From Winogradskyella arenosi (lineage in GTDB: Bacteria; Bacteroidota; Bacteroidia; Flavobacteriales; Flavobacteriaceae): a stretch of DNA of 64,000 nt. Below the pieces are notes generated by a model. The model saw only the letters and a program-made list of their open reading frames with translations. It was not told where the DNA came from and searched no databases. This document shows positions 56,054 through 64,000 of this stretch, piece by piece (positions within the stretch are counted from its first letter, which is position 1; each line of letters opens with the position of its first letter). The stretch is from contig NZ_QPJO01000003.1 of the NCBI RefSeq assembly GCF_003337305.1, positions 310,001 through 374,000 on the forward strand, read 5' to 3'. Position numbers and translations under genes: made by a program.

Positions 56054-56510
56054 CCCTCCGTCTAAGTCTTCTGCGGCGACTTAGACACCTCCCTTTCTGA
56101 AAGGGAGGAGCGTTTTGAGGAGGTAAATTGTAATTTGTGTGTAAATGACGTTGGTTGGTCTTTTTAGAACTGAACCCTCCGTCTAAGCCTTCTGCGGCGA
56201 CTTAGACACCTCCCTTTCTGAAAGGGAGGAGCACTTTGAGGAGGTAAATTGTAATTTGTGTGTAAATGACGTTGGTTGGTCTTTTTAGAACTGAACCCTC
56301 CGTCTAAGTCTTCTGCGGCGACTTAGCCACCTCCCTTTCTGAAAGAGAGGAGCGTTTTGAGGAGGTGAATTGTAATTTGTGTGTAAATGAGTTTGATTAG
56401 TTCTTATTAAACTAAACCCTCCGCCTAAGTCTTCTGCGGCGACTTAGACACCTCCCTTTCTGAAAGGGAGGAGCGCTTTGAGGACTTAAATAGTAATTGA
56501 AGTTAAAATG
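56054..56510 (+). repeat. double-hairpin repeat array, right part (4 copies, 121-bp period)
   Basis: Cores start at 56054, 56175, 56296 and 56417, each 121 bp apart, with the same two hairpins as the left part. The copies carry few substitutions (for example CCACC in the third, CCGCC in the fourth). The linker after the last core begins like the others and then diverges near 56510. It fills most of the 540-bp gap before the epimerase gene; no other feature was seen there. Confidence 0.95.
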
Positions 56511-56577
56511 TAATTAATTGTTTTTTTAGTCATATAAGAACAATTTAGTAAAACATATAAACCACAAAAAGTGTAAA

Positions 56578-57504
56578 CTATATCGCTTTATAATACGCTA
56601 TCATTTTTAAAATTCCTTCTTCCAGAGAGACTAAATCGCGACCTAATAATGCTTTCATTTTTGTAATATCCGGACAGCGACGTGTCATATCTCCTTCCTT
56701 TAATGATGGTAAAAACTGAATTTCTGACTTTGATTTGGTTAATTCAATGATTTTCTGAGCTAGGTACAAGATACTCACCTCATCTTCATTCCCTATATTA
56801 AGCACATCATTAATGAAAGCATCTTCATCTAAAGCTTTAATACAAGTATCTATATTATCATCTACATAACAAAATGAGCGTGTCTGCTCACCTTTTCCGT
56901 AAATAGGAATAGGCTTATTTGCTAAGGCTAATTTAATAAATCGCGGCATCACAAAATCATTACTTTGTTGTGGTCCGTAAGTATTAAAAAATCTAAATAT
57001 GGTATAATCCAAATCGTATTCTTGTTGGTAGGCTTTAAAAAAGGCTTCACCCACATTTTTAACAATAGCATAAGGCAACCTAGAGTTTAACGGCGTTGTC
57101 TGTTCATTTTGTGGAATTTCAAAAGGTTCTCCGTAAACCTCTGATGAACTGGAATAAAAAATACGCTCTACACCACAGTTTTTAGATAAGGACAGTACAT
57201 TTTTTAAACCTTCTATATCTTCAAGAACCACGATAGGATTTTGCAACGTACGCTCTACTCCTACCACAGCCGCTAAATGAAATACATACTTAAATTTATA
57301 TGTTGTAAAAATCGAGATGATATCATAATAATTATTGACATCTGCTTTAATAAAGATAATATTATCACTTTTAGGAAGTTTTGATTTATCTCCTGTGGAT
57401 AAGTTATCAATTACAACCACTGTAACATTTGGTTTTTGTGCTAACTTAGAAGCCATAGCACTTCCTAACTGCCCTGCACCACCAGTGACTAAAATATTTG
57501 TCAT
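56578..57504 (-). CDS. NAD-dependent sugar epimerase/dehydratase (extended SDR)
   Basis: A 308-residue nucleotide-sugar enzyme. The NAD-binding glycine motif is TGGAGQLG (about 7-14), and the catalytic Tyr-x3-Lys is YAIVK (about 145-149) with Ser in FYSSSSEVYG upstream. GEQTRSFCYVDD is the substrate-side motif. The family includes UDP-glucose 4-epimerase, UDP-glucuronate decarboxylase and GDP-sugar enzymes, and the exact reaction cannot be told. A gap of 75 bp separates it from the second epimerase gene. Confidence 0.88.
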   Translation of the reverse strand: MTNILVTGGAGQLGSAMASKLAQKPNVTVVVIDNLSTGDKSKLPKSDNIIFIKADVNNYYDIISIFTTYKFKYVFHLAAVVGVERTLQNPIVVLEDIEGLKNVLSLSKNCGVERIFYSSSSEVYGEPFEIPQNEQTTPLNSRLPYAIVKNVGEAFFKAYQQEYDLDYTIFRFFNTYGPQQSNDFVMPRFIKLALANKPIPIYGKGEQTRSFCYVDDNIDTCIKALDEDAFINDVLNIGNEDEVSILYLAQKIIELTKSKSEIQFLPSLKEGDMTRRCPDITKMKALLGRDLVSLEEGILKMIAYYKAI

Positions 57505-57579
57505 GTATTATTAAAATTTAAGAATTGTTTGTAAATGAATATACATTGAACGCATTGAAAATCTATCTTATTAAAGCGT

Positions 57580-58560
57580 TTATGAAGTAAAATTATCCCA
57601 TGTTATTTTTAAGCCTTCTCGTACCGTATATCTCGGTTGGTAGGCTAAGAGTCGTTGCGCTTTGGAGATATCTGCTAAGGAATCTTTGACATCCCCTTGA
57701 CGTGTTGGACCATGAATTGCTTTTAACTCTGAATTAGCGGCAATACGGAGGGACTCCCATAAATAGTTAATACTAATCCGTTCGCCACAGGCCACATTAA
57801 AAACTTCGTTTTTAGCTTCTTGAGACGCAAAGAAACTTTTAATATTGGCTTGTACCACATTATCTATAAAGGTAAAGTCTCGCGTTTGCTCACCATCGCC
57901 ATTAATGGTTGCTGACCGTTGCTCTTTTAGGGCTTGCATAAATAAAGGGACTACGGCCGCATAAGCCCCATCCGGGCTTTGTTTTGGACCGAAGACATTA
58001 AAATAACGTAAACCAATGACATCTGTATTATAGGTTGTACCAAAAACATCTGCGTATAATTCATTTACATATTTAGTAACGGCATAGGGTGATAAAGGTT
58101 TCCCAATCGTATCTTCAACTTTAGGTAATACTTTGCTATCCCCATAGGTAGAGCTAGATGCTGCATATACCATCCGTTTAACAGTATTACTTTCTTTTAA
58201 CGCTATTAACATATTTAAAAAACCAGACACATTCACATCATTAGTCGTGGCAGGATCGTTAATGGAACGGGGTACCGAACCTAAAGCCGCTTGATGCGAC
58301 ACATAGTCTATACCATTCATTGCTTTTTTACAGGTCTCCAAGTCTCGTATATCACCTTCAATTAAGTCAAAGGCTTGATGATCTATAAACTCACTTAAAT
58401 TTTTGCGATGACCATTAGAAAAATTATCGAGTACACGAACTTTTTTTGCCTTATACTTTAACAAATACTCTACAAGGTTAGACCCTATAAATCCTGCACC
58501 TCCGGTAATGAGAAAACTGAATTCTGAAAGGTCTTTGGTATGATGTGGATGGTTATACAT
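57580..58560 (-). CDS. UDP-N-acetylhexosamine C4-epimerase (WbpP/TviC-like)
   Basis: A 326-residue extended SDR with TGGAGFIGSN (about 19-28), HQAALGSVPRSINDP (about 90-104, the substrate loop typical of WbpP) and YAVTK (catalytic Tyr, about 159-163). It would interconvert UDP-GlcNAc/GalNAc or the corresponding uronates. Its start overlaps the stop of the dehydrogenase gene by one base. The pair matches the WbpO/WbpP or TviB/TviC route to UDP-GalNAcA. Confidence 0.88.
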   Translation of the reverse strand: MYNHPHHTKDLSEFSFLITGGAGFIGSNLVEYLLKYKAKKVRVLDNFSNGHRKNLSEFIDHQAFDLIEGDIRDLETCKKAMNGIDYVSHQAALGSVPRSINDPATTNDVNVSGFLNMLIALKESNTVKRMVYAASSSTYGDSKVLPKVEDTIGKPLSPYAVTKYVNELYADVFGTTYNTDVIGLRYFNVFGPKQSPDGAYAAVVPLFMQALKEQRSATINGDGEQTRDFTFIDNVVQANIKSFFASQEAKNEVFNVACGERISINYLWESLRIAANSELKAIHGPTRQGDVKDSLADISKAQRLLAYQPRYTVREGLKITWDNFTS

Positions 58561-59855
58561 TATAATCTAGCGTCTATGGCAGTTTTTGGTAGTAAAGCTT
58601 TTACATCAAAAACAACACCGGTTTCTGATTTCAATTTTGAAAGATCTATATTGAGAAATTCATTGTGAGAGACGGCTAAAATTATTGCTTCGTAATCTGT
58701 ACTTAAGGCCTCAATATCTTTAATTAAGTCTAAGTGATATTCTTGCTGTACTTCTTCTTTGGATGCCCAAGGATCGTACACCTCAACATTTATATCGTAA
58801 GTTATTAATTCTCTTATAATATCAATAACCCGAGAGTTTCTAATGTCTGGGCAATTTTCTTTAAAGGTAATCCCCAACACCAAAACCTTGGAGTCTTTTA
58901 TAGTGGCCCCTTTTTTTATCATCATCTTTACGGTCTCCGTAGCGACGTAGCTTCCCATACTATCATTCATCTTACGGCCAGCTAAAATGATTTCAGGATT
59001 ATAGCCCGATTCAATGGCTTTTTGTGCTAAATAATATGGATCTACACCTATACAATGGCCGCCGACTAAACCAGGAGAGAAATTTAAGAAGTTCCATTTG
59101 GTCCCTGCAGCTTCTAAAACGGCTTTGGTATCAATGTCTAACAATCTAAAAATTTTAGAGAGTTCGTTTACAAAGGCGATGTTAATATCGCGTTGCGAAT
59201 TCTCAATCACTTTAGCGGCCTCGGCTACTTTAATGGAAGGTGCTAAATGCGTCCCTGCTGTAATGACCTTTAAATAAAGCGCATTGACTTTTTCTGCAAT
59301 CTCTGGAGTAGAACCCGATGTGACTTTTAAAATTTTAGTTACGGTATGTTCTTTATCTCCTGGGTTGATGCGCTCGGGACTATACCCTGCAAAGAAATCT
59401 TTGTTATACGTTAACCCAGATACTTCCGCTAAAATAGGCACACAAATATCTTCCGTTGCCCCAGGATAAACGGTAGACTCATAGATAACAATATCGTTAG
59501 GGCTTAAAACCTGCCCCACAGTCTCACTTGCTTTAATTAAAGGCGTAAACACCGGCTTATTTAAAGCATCAGTGGGTGTTGGCACCGTTACGATATAGTA
59601 CTTAGCCACTGATAGCGCTTCTATATTGTCCGTAATAAACAAGCCCGTATTAGCGTTTAAATCTTGAGTTAAAACTGATTTTAAATCTGAATTTTCAACC
59701 TCTAAAGTTTTATCAACGCCGGTATTTAACTCTGTAACACGTTGTTTGTTAATATCGAAACCCACAACTAAAAATTGCTTGGCAAATTCCACTGCGAGTG
59801 GTAAACCTACATATCCTAATCCTATAATTGCTATTTTATCCGCGGCGTTTATCAT
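58560..59855 (-). CDS. nucleotide-sugar dehydrogenase (WbpO/TviB-like UDP-HexNAc 6-dehydrogenase)
   Basis: A 431-residue NAD-dependent enzyme oxidising C6 of a UDP-HexNAc to the uronate. The NAD motif is IGLGYVGLPLAVEF (about 10-23). The catalytic Cys is in GLVGGHCIGVDPYY (about 263-276). The C-terminal UDP-binding domain has NCPDIRNSRV. It is closer to the WbpO/TviB group than to UDP-glucose dehydrogenase, and adjacency to the WbpP-like epimerase supports this. It overlaps the upstream sugar transferase gene by 20 bp. Confidence 0.9.
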   Translation of the reverse strand: MINAADKIAIIGLGYVGLPLAVEFAKQFLVVGFDINKQRVTELNTGVDKTLEVENSDLKSVLTQDLNANTGLFITDNIEALSVAKYYIVTVPTPTDALNKPVFTPLIKASETVGQVLSPNDIVIYESTVYPGATEDICVPILAEVSGLTYNKDFFAGYSPERINPGDKEHTVTKILKVTSGSTPEIAEKVNALYLKVITAGTHLAPSIKVAEAAKVIENSQRDINIAFVNELSKIFRLLDIDTKAVLEAAGTKWNFLNFSPGLVGGHCIGVDPYYLAQKAIESGYNPEIILAGRKMNDSMGSYVATETVKMMIKKGATIKDSKVLVLGITFKENCPDIRNSRVIDIIRELITYDINVEVYDPWASKEEVQQEYHLDLIKDIEALSTDYEAIILAVSHNEFLNIDLSKLKSETGVVFDVKALLPKTAIDARL

Positions 59856-60450
59856 CTGTGTATGGTTGATTTAAAATCGATTTAAGAAGTATACTCAAAT
59901 CTAAGTAAAAAGTATAATTTTGAACGTATTTTCTATTAATTTTCACTTTATCTACCCAAATAATCGTTCTGTTGTACTCCTCAGGGTTAGGTTGACGGGC
60001 TAAAATGTTTTCTTCATGCCTGTATTTTAAAGAGGCTAAACCGGTAAGCCCTGGTTTCACTCTAAGAATAATTCTATCTTCTCCTTTTAAGAGATCTGCA
60101 AACCCCGGCAGATCTGGCCGTGGTCCCACCAAACTCATATCGCCTTTGAGCACGTTGTATAACTGCGGAATTTCATTGAGTTTAGAGCGTCGTAAAACAT
60201 GGCCTATTCTAGAAATGGTTTCAACTGTAGCTCCTGATTTATTTTGCTTTTCCCTTACCGTTCTAAGTTTATAAATCTTAAAAGATTTTCCCTTTTGCCC
60301 AATTCTAAGTTGTGTAAAGATTCCCCATTGCTGCGTATCTAAAGTTGCTAGGATGATAAGCATGACCAAGGGTAACGCTAAAATGGGGAGTCCCAACATA
60401 ACGAGCAGAACATCAAAAATACGTTTCCTATACAGTTGTTTTGTGGTCAT
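59836..60450 (-). CDS. short initiating sugar-1-phosphate transferase (PglC/WbaP-domain type)
   Basis: A 204-residue monotopic phosphoglycosyl transferase. One N-terminal hydrophobic segment (about 14-36) leads into the conserved domain GQKGKSFKIYKLRTVREKQNKSG, then LRRSKLNEIPQLYNVLKGDMSLVGPRPD, with PGLTGLASL at about 134-142. It transfers a sugar phosphate to undecaprenyl phosphate to begin glycan assembly. It is the minimal form without the extra helices of the WcaJ-like protein at the other end of the locus. Confidence 0.92.
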   Translation of the reverse strand: MTTKQLYRKRIFDVLLVMLGLPILALPLVMLIILATLDTQQWGIFTQLRIGQKGKSFKIYKLRTVREKQNKSGATVETISRIGHVLRRSKLNEIPQLYNVLKGDMSLVGPRPDLPGFADLLKGEDRIILRVKPGLTGLASLKYRHEENILARQPNPEEYNRTIIWVDKVKINRKYVQNYTFYLDLSILLKSILNQPYTDDKRRG

Positions 60451-60579
60451 TAGAGTTCTTAGTTAAAAACAACACGGCGGCACTAAGACTTAAACCTTGC
60501 CAAAGCTTGCAACACCAAACACAAACGTTTTAGCCGTCTTTAAGAGTTATACCTCACAGACTAAGTTTTCAGTTTTAGT

Positions 60580-63060
60580 CTATATACGCTTTAGAAACTG
60601 TTTAATCTTTTTAATTATGGAATTGTCATCTTTTTCGTGATAACTGTTTCCGTACACCCCATAACCATAGCCGTAACCGTATCCATAGCCATAACCGTAA
60701 CCATAGTTGCTATTATTTTTATGGCGGTAGAAATTAAGAACATAGCTCACATTTTTTAATTCCCCACTACGGTGTTTCGCATTAACTAATTGAAGCATAC
60801 CTTTTTTGGTATAATCTAAACGGACCATAAATATAGTGGCGTCTACATATTGGGTTAACTCTAAAGCATCCGTTACCAAACCAAGTGGAGGGGTGTCTAG
60901 AATAATCACATCATAAGTCTCCTTTAAGGTGGCAATCATAGCTCTTAGCCGCTCACTCATCAGTAATTCTGAAGGGTTCGGTGGAATTGGTCCTGAGGTT
61001 ATAATATCTAGGTTTTCAATATGGGTATGGGTGATGATATTTTCTAAAGTATCATCGCCAATAAGGTAATTTACCACACCTTGTTCATTGGTAATATCAA
61101 AATCATCAAAGATTTTAGGCTTCCGTAAATCTAAACCTACAAGGACAGTTTTTTTTCCGGAAAGCGCATACACTGTCGCCGTATTTATAGAGGTAAAGGT
61201 TTTTCCTTCTCCACTAACCGAAGAGGTCACCATTAAGGTGTGTGCTCTCCCCGTCTCGATCTCTTGATTTTTAAAAATAAATTGAAGACTAGATCGGATG
61301 GCTCTAAACGACTCGGCTACCGCCGATTTAGGTTTTTCATAGGCCACTAAATTGTTTTTATAGCGATACTTCCCTACCAATCCGAGAATTGGAATATTTG
61401 ACATCCGAGTTATTTCATCTGAGCCATGAATGGTATTATCTAAAAGGTAGACAATGAAAATAAGAAACATTGGCGTAAAAAATCCTAACATTAGCCCCAT
61501 CATATAATTAAGGGATTTATTAGGTCCTATTAACCCGCCTCCTATATCTTTAGCCTCATCTACAATACCCAAGTCGGAAATATTCGCTGCTTTTACAATT
61601 GCCGCTTCACTACGTTTCGCCAAGTAAATATTATAAGCTTCTTGACTTAAATCTAATTGGCGTTGAATTTTTAAAAACTGCTGTTCTTCTTCAGGTAAAT
61701 CACTCAATTCTGCTTCTAATAGCGCCATTTTTCGATTTAAAGTTCCGATCCCTACACTTATAGTCCGTTTTGTAGCATCTATGGTTTCGAGTAAGACGTT
61801 TTTTTCGGAATCGATACGACGGTCTAAATCTTTAAACAGTCCTGAACCTTCTTTGGTGGTATACTCTAAATTTTGACGTTCTGCCGCGAGCTCTACAATT
61901 TTTGATACACTTCTGAGAATATTGGATTCCTCAATCCCAACGCTTGTTGGAGCCGCAATATTGGTATAATCTGTTTTAGTATTTAAATAAACTTCGAGAT
62001 TATCTAAATAATCTAATTTCGATTCTTCTTGCTGTTTTGCTGTTTCAAATTGGCGTAATTCCTCGGAAATTTGAGCTATTTCAGAACTGACATCAAAAAC
62101 CTTATTATCACTTCGGAATTTATTCATTTCATCCGTCACCTCCTTAAGATTCGAATTTACCGCAGCCAGACTACTGTCAATAAACTTGATTGTATTTGTT
62201 GCATATAAATTTTTACGTTCTAACTCTGTTTGGCTCAATATGGCTGAAGTCGCATTTAAATAATCAACGATTTTCGCTTTATTATGACCTTCAAGTTGTA
62301 AGCGTAAAATATTGGACGAGGCTTGAGAATAGGTGCTTATTGCTATTTTTGATTTATAGGTATTAACAAGACCATCAAAATTACTGAACTGAATAAAGTA
62401 CTCGTCTCCCGGCTTAACTGTCTGATCTGGTTTTACAATTAAACGACCATTAAGAAACGTTAAATCTATTGATGTATTTACCTTAAAGGCTTTTACAAAA
62501 TCTCCTGTAGGTACTGAAATTCCAAGTTTGGATTTGTCCCCGTACTTTTGTGCAGTAGCATGACTTTCTTCAAAAGCCGTAAATATTTCAAATTCCGTAG
62601 CATTTAAAAAACGAATTCCCACAGGATAATTAAGGACTTGTCCTTTTGATTTATCAATAACAAATTCAAAAGGCGCCTTTTTATAAATATCTTCTTTACG
62701 ATACTTTCCTTCCTTTAAGTAGCTCATGTAATACTGAAGGGAATCGACTACTTTTTCATTGTGTGTTCGGGTTTTAATAGCCGTCATTATTTTTCCGACC
62801 TTTCCCGAAACCCCACCCCAGTTAAAGGAAATACTAGTGTTGGCTGTAAAAAACGGATTTTGATCGTTATCAACAGAAATCAACGCATCTAGACGATACA
62901 CATTTTGTTTTCTGACATTCACAAAATAAGCAATCAAAAGTGCTGTACCAATACAAATCAGTACAAACTTCCAAAGGTTTAACACTTTAAACAGAAATCC
63001 TCTAAAATCAAAACTTAAGCCTTGTGCATCTTGATCTTCTATCGCATCGTAATCTTTCAT
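60580..63060 (-). CDS. wzc: polysaccharide co-polymerase/tyrosine autokinase (Wzc)
   Basis: An 826-residue inner-membrane protein controlling polysaccharide chain length and export. The Wzz-type N-terminal domain is bounded by helices at about 28-48 and 515-540, with a long periplasmic coiled-coil part (about 290-480). The cytoplasmic BY-kinase has Walker A SGEGKT (about 616-621), Walker A' VGLDLRKP (about 641) and Walker B VIILDTPP. The C-terminus has a Tyr-Gly repeat (about 786-805) for autophosphorylation. Its start lies 6 bp after the stop of wza. Confidence 0.95.
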   Translation of the reverse strand: MKDYDAIEDQDAQGLSFDFRGFLFKVLNLWKFVLICIGTALLIAYFVNVRKQNVYRLDALISVDNDQNPFFTANTSISFNWGGVSGKVGKIMTAIKTRTHNEKVVDSLQYYMSYLKEGKYRKEDIYKKAPFEFVIDKSKGQVLNYPVGIRFLNATEFEIFTAFEESHATAQKYGDKSKLGISVPTGDFVKAFKVNTSIDLTFLNGRLIVKPDQTVKPGDEYFIQFSNFDGLVNTYKSKIAISTYSQASSNILRLQLEGHNKAKIVDYLNATSAILSQTELERKNLYATNTIKFIDSSLAAVNSNLKEVTDEMNKFRSDNKVFDVSSEIAQISEELRQFETAKQQEESKLDYLDNLEVYLNTKTDYTNIAAPTSVGIEESNILRSVSKIVELAAERQNLEYTTKEGSGLFKDLDRRIDSEKNVLLETIDATKRTISVGIGTLNRKMALLEAELSDLPEEEQQFLKIQRQLDLSQEAYNIYLAKRSEAAIVKAANISDLGIVDEAKDIGGGLIGPNKSLNYMMGLMLGFFTPMFLIFIVYLLDNTIHGSDEITRMSNIPILGLVGKYRYKNNLVAYEKPKSAVAESFRAIRSSLQFIFKNQEIETGRAHTLMVTSSVSGEGKTFTSINTATVYALSGKKTVLVGLDLRKPKIFDDFDITNEQGVVNYLIGDDTLENIITHTHIENLDIITSGPIPPNPSELLMSERLRAMIATLKETYDVIILDTPPLGLVTDALELTQYVDATIFMVRLDYTKKGMLQLVNAKHRSGELKNVSYVLNFYRHKNNSNYGYGYGYGYGYGYGYGVYGNSYHEKDDNSIIKKIKQFLKRI

Positions 63061-63066
63061 AGGAAA

Positions 63067-63867
63067 TTATAATCTTGTAAAGAGTAAAACCGCTGTACTC
63101 AATAATGAGACAACAGATGCTATTGTTGCAATACTAGATACGGCTGTTTCTCCTGTTCCCAAAGCTTTCTGTTTTAAGGGCTTTACATAAATGATATCAT
63201 TAGGCTGAATGTAATAATAAGGCGATTGCATTACATTGATGTCCGTTAAGTCTAAATGGTGTATTTGCTGACCTTGAGGATATTGCCGAATAATTAACAC
63301 ATCTTTTTTATTTCCTGTAACAGGAATCTCACCTACATTAGCAATGGCCTCGAAAATATTAACCCGCTCTGTAAACAACACCTGACTTCCAGGGGACCCC
63401 ACTTCTCCATTAGCCGTATAACGTAATCCTGCTAATTTTACAGTGACAAAAATATTAGCGGTTTCTTTAAATTGTTCCTCTAAAAGTTTGGCCTCTATTC
63501 TTTTTTCAATTTCTTCAGTGGTAAAGCCTAAAACATTGATATATCCTAAGGTTGGAATTCTAATATTACCGTGAACATCTACCGTAAACCCATCAAAATA
63601 AGCGCGTTCCGCACTACTAGCATTTAGATTCTCATCTCCTGAAGGATTTAAAATAGACACGGTTTCTTGGTCTAAAGCCTTCACTCTAATATTTAAAATA
63701 TCGTTAACCTGTATGCGGTAAGGTTTTTGAATTTCGGTAAGATTATTTACAATACTATCGTTAGTCGCGCCTTCCTTTATTTGTAAGTAAACTGTATCCT
63801 TATGAGGGATACAAGAAGATACGATAATGCAACTCAATAGAATGATTAAAAGCTTAATCGGCTTCAT
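63067..63867 (-). CDS. wza: outer-membrane polysaccharide export lipoprotein (Wza-like)
   Basis: A 266-residue lipoprotein of the Poly_export/SLBB family forming the outer-membrane export channel. The start MKPIKLLIILLSCIIVSSC gives a signal peptide with lipidated Cys19; the frame extends 14 codons further but that would spoil the signal. Poly_export is at about 40-135 (YRIQVNDILNIRV), an SLBB domain at about 140-220, and a C-terminal hydrophobic helix at about 235-262. It is the first gene of the polysaccharide locus. Confidence 0.92.
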   Translation of the reverse strand: MKPIKLLIILLSCIIVSSCIPHKDTVYLQIKEGATNDSIVNNLTEIQKPYRIQVNDILNIRVKALDQETVSILNPSGDENLNASSAERAYFDGFTVDVHGNIRIPTLGYINVLGFTTEEIEKRIEAKLLEEQFKETANIFVTVKLAGLRYTANGEVGSPGSQVLFTERVNIFEAIANVGEIPVTGNKKDVLIIRQYPQGQQIHHLDLTDINVMQSPYYYIQPNDIIYVKPLKQKALGTGETAVSSIATIASVVSLLSTAVLLFTRL

Positions 63868-63889
63868 AGTTTTATGGGATCTTAGTGGA

Positions 63890-63897
63890 CAAATATA
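63890..63897 (-). promoter_or_regulatory. -7 promoter element of the polysaccharide locus
   Basis: On the minus strand this reads TATATTTG, an exact TAnnTTTG match, 23 bp upstream of the wza ATG. A TTTTA about 18 bp further upstream may be the -33 element. It is the best candidate for the main promoter of the 28-64 kb locus. Confidence 0.65.
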
Positions 63898-64000
63898 ATC
63901 TATCAACACTAATATTAAAACTAATACGATTATTTTTGGTTTATTTCCGTTCTTTGTAAAAAAACAACTTTGAATTACCTTAACGTAGAAAATATATCGA

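Noticed and set aside
55318..56510. CRISPR array or insertion-sequence ends around the DUF559 gene
   Set aside because: Both cores and linkers are repeated, so there are no unique spacers. The copies are direct rather than terminal inverted repeats, and no transposase motif is present.
28177..63867. Legionaminic or pseudaminic acid pathway
   Set aside because: No UDP-HexNAc 4,6-dehydratase, aminotransferase or matching N-acetyltransferase was found in the window, and the NeuB sequence resembles the Neu5Ac synthase type.
1..64000. tRNA, rRNA, tmRNA, riboswitches or prophage
   Set aside because: No clover-leaf, conserved RNA core or phage structural gene was recognised by eye. A covariance-model search would be needed to exclude small RNAs.

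Overview
The window is a low-GC chromosome segment from a member of the Bacteroidetes, almost certainly a (probably marine) Flavobacteriaceae. The evidence is a fused ccoNO oxidase gene, a type IX secretion (T9SS) C-terminal sorting domain, a PorV/PorQ-type barrel, a fused cyclophilin-FKBP immunophilin, promoters of the TAnnTTTG type, and weak Shine-Dalgarno signals. No rRNA, tRNA, phage or intact insertion sequence was seen.

Layout. (1) 1-9.4 kb is a low-oxygen respiration block: ccoNO (cut by the left edge), ccoQ, ccoP, ccoG, fixH and a TauE/SafE-like membrane protein. A small esterase and an outer-membrane protein follow, then hemN and a universal stress protein on the minus strand. A perfect FNR/CRP-like palindrome lies in front of hemN. 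(2) 9.5-16 kb holds a YceI lipoprotein, Cu/Zn superoxide dismutase, an ECF sigma/anti-sigma pair, a secreted beta-helix protein, a DJ-1/PfpI protein and the dual immunophilin. (3) 16-18.2 kb holds dispersed copies and then an 11-copy, 121-bp tandem array of a repeat element. (4) 18.2-27.9 kb is housekeeping: recQ, kdsD, tatC, an AhpD-like protein, lptB, a DUF808 protein, pssA, a PorV/PorQ-like barrel and a DUF4105 protein. (5) 28.2-63.9 kb is a surface-polysaccharide locus, mostly on the minus strand and read from wza at the right edge towards a WcaJ-like initiating transferase at the left.

The polysaccharide locus encodes export and control (Wza, Wzc, Wzm, Wzt), two different initiating phosphoglycosyl transferases, UDP-HexNAc uronate synthesis (nucleotide-sugar dehydrogenase plus C4-epimerase), and sialic-acid synthesis (NeuC, NeuB, NeuA). 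It also has many glycosyltransferases, an O-antigen polymerase/ligase-like protein and decorating enzymes: two sulfotransferases, a hexapeptide acetyltransferase, an MBOAT/SGNH O-acetylation pair, and an AsnB-type amidotransferase. Together these predict an acidic, probably sialylated, sulfated and acetylated surface glycan.

The most unusual structures are two unrelated repeat arrays, 37 kb apart, that share an exact 121-bp period. The second is a double-hairpin element wrapped around a small DUF559 nuclease gene, an arrangement reminiscent of REP elements with their RAYT transposases. It is the best candidate here for an undescribed system.
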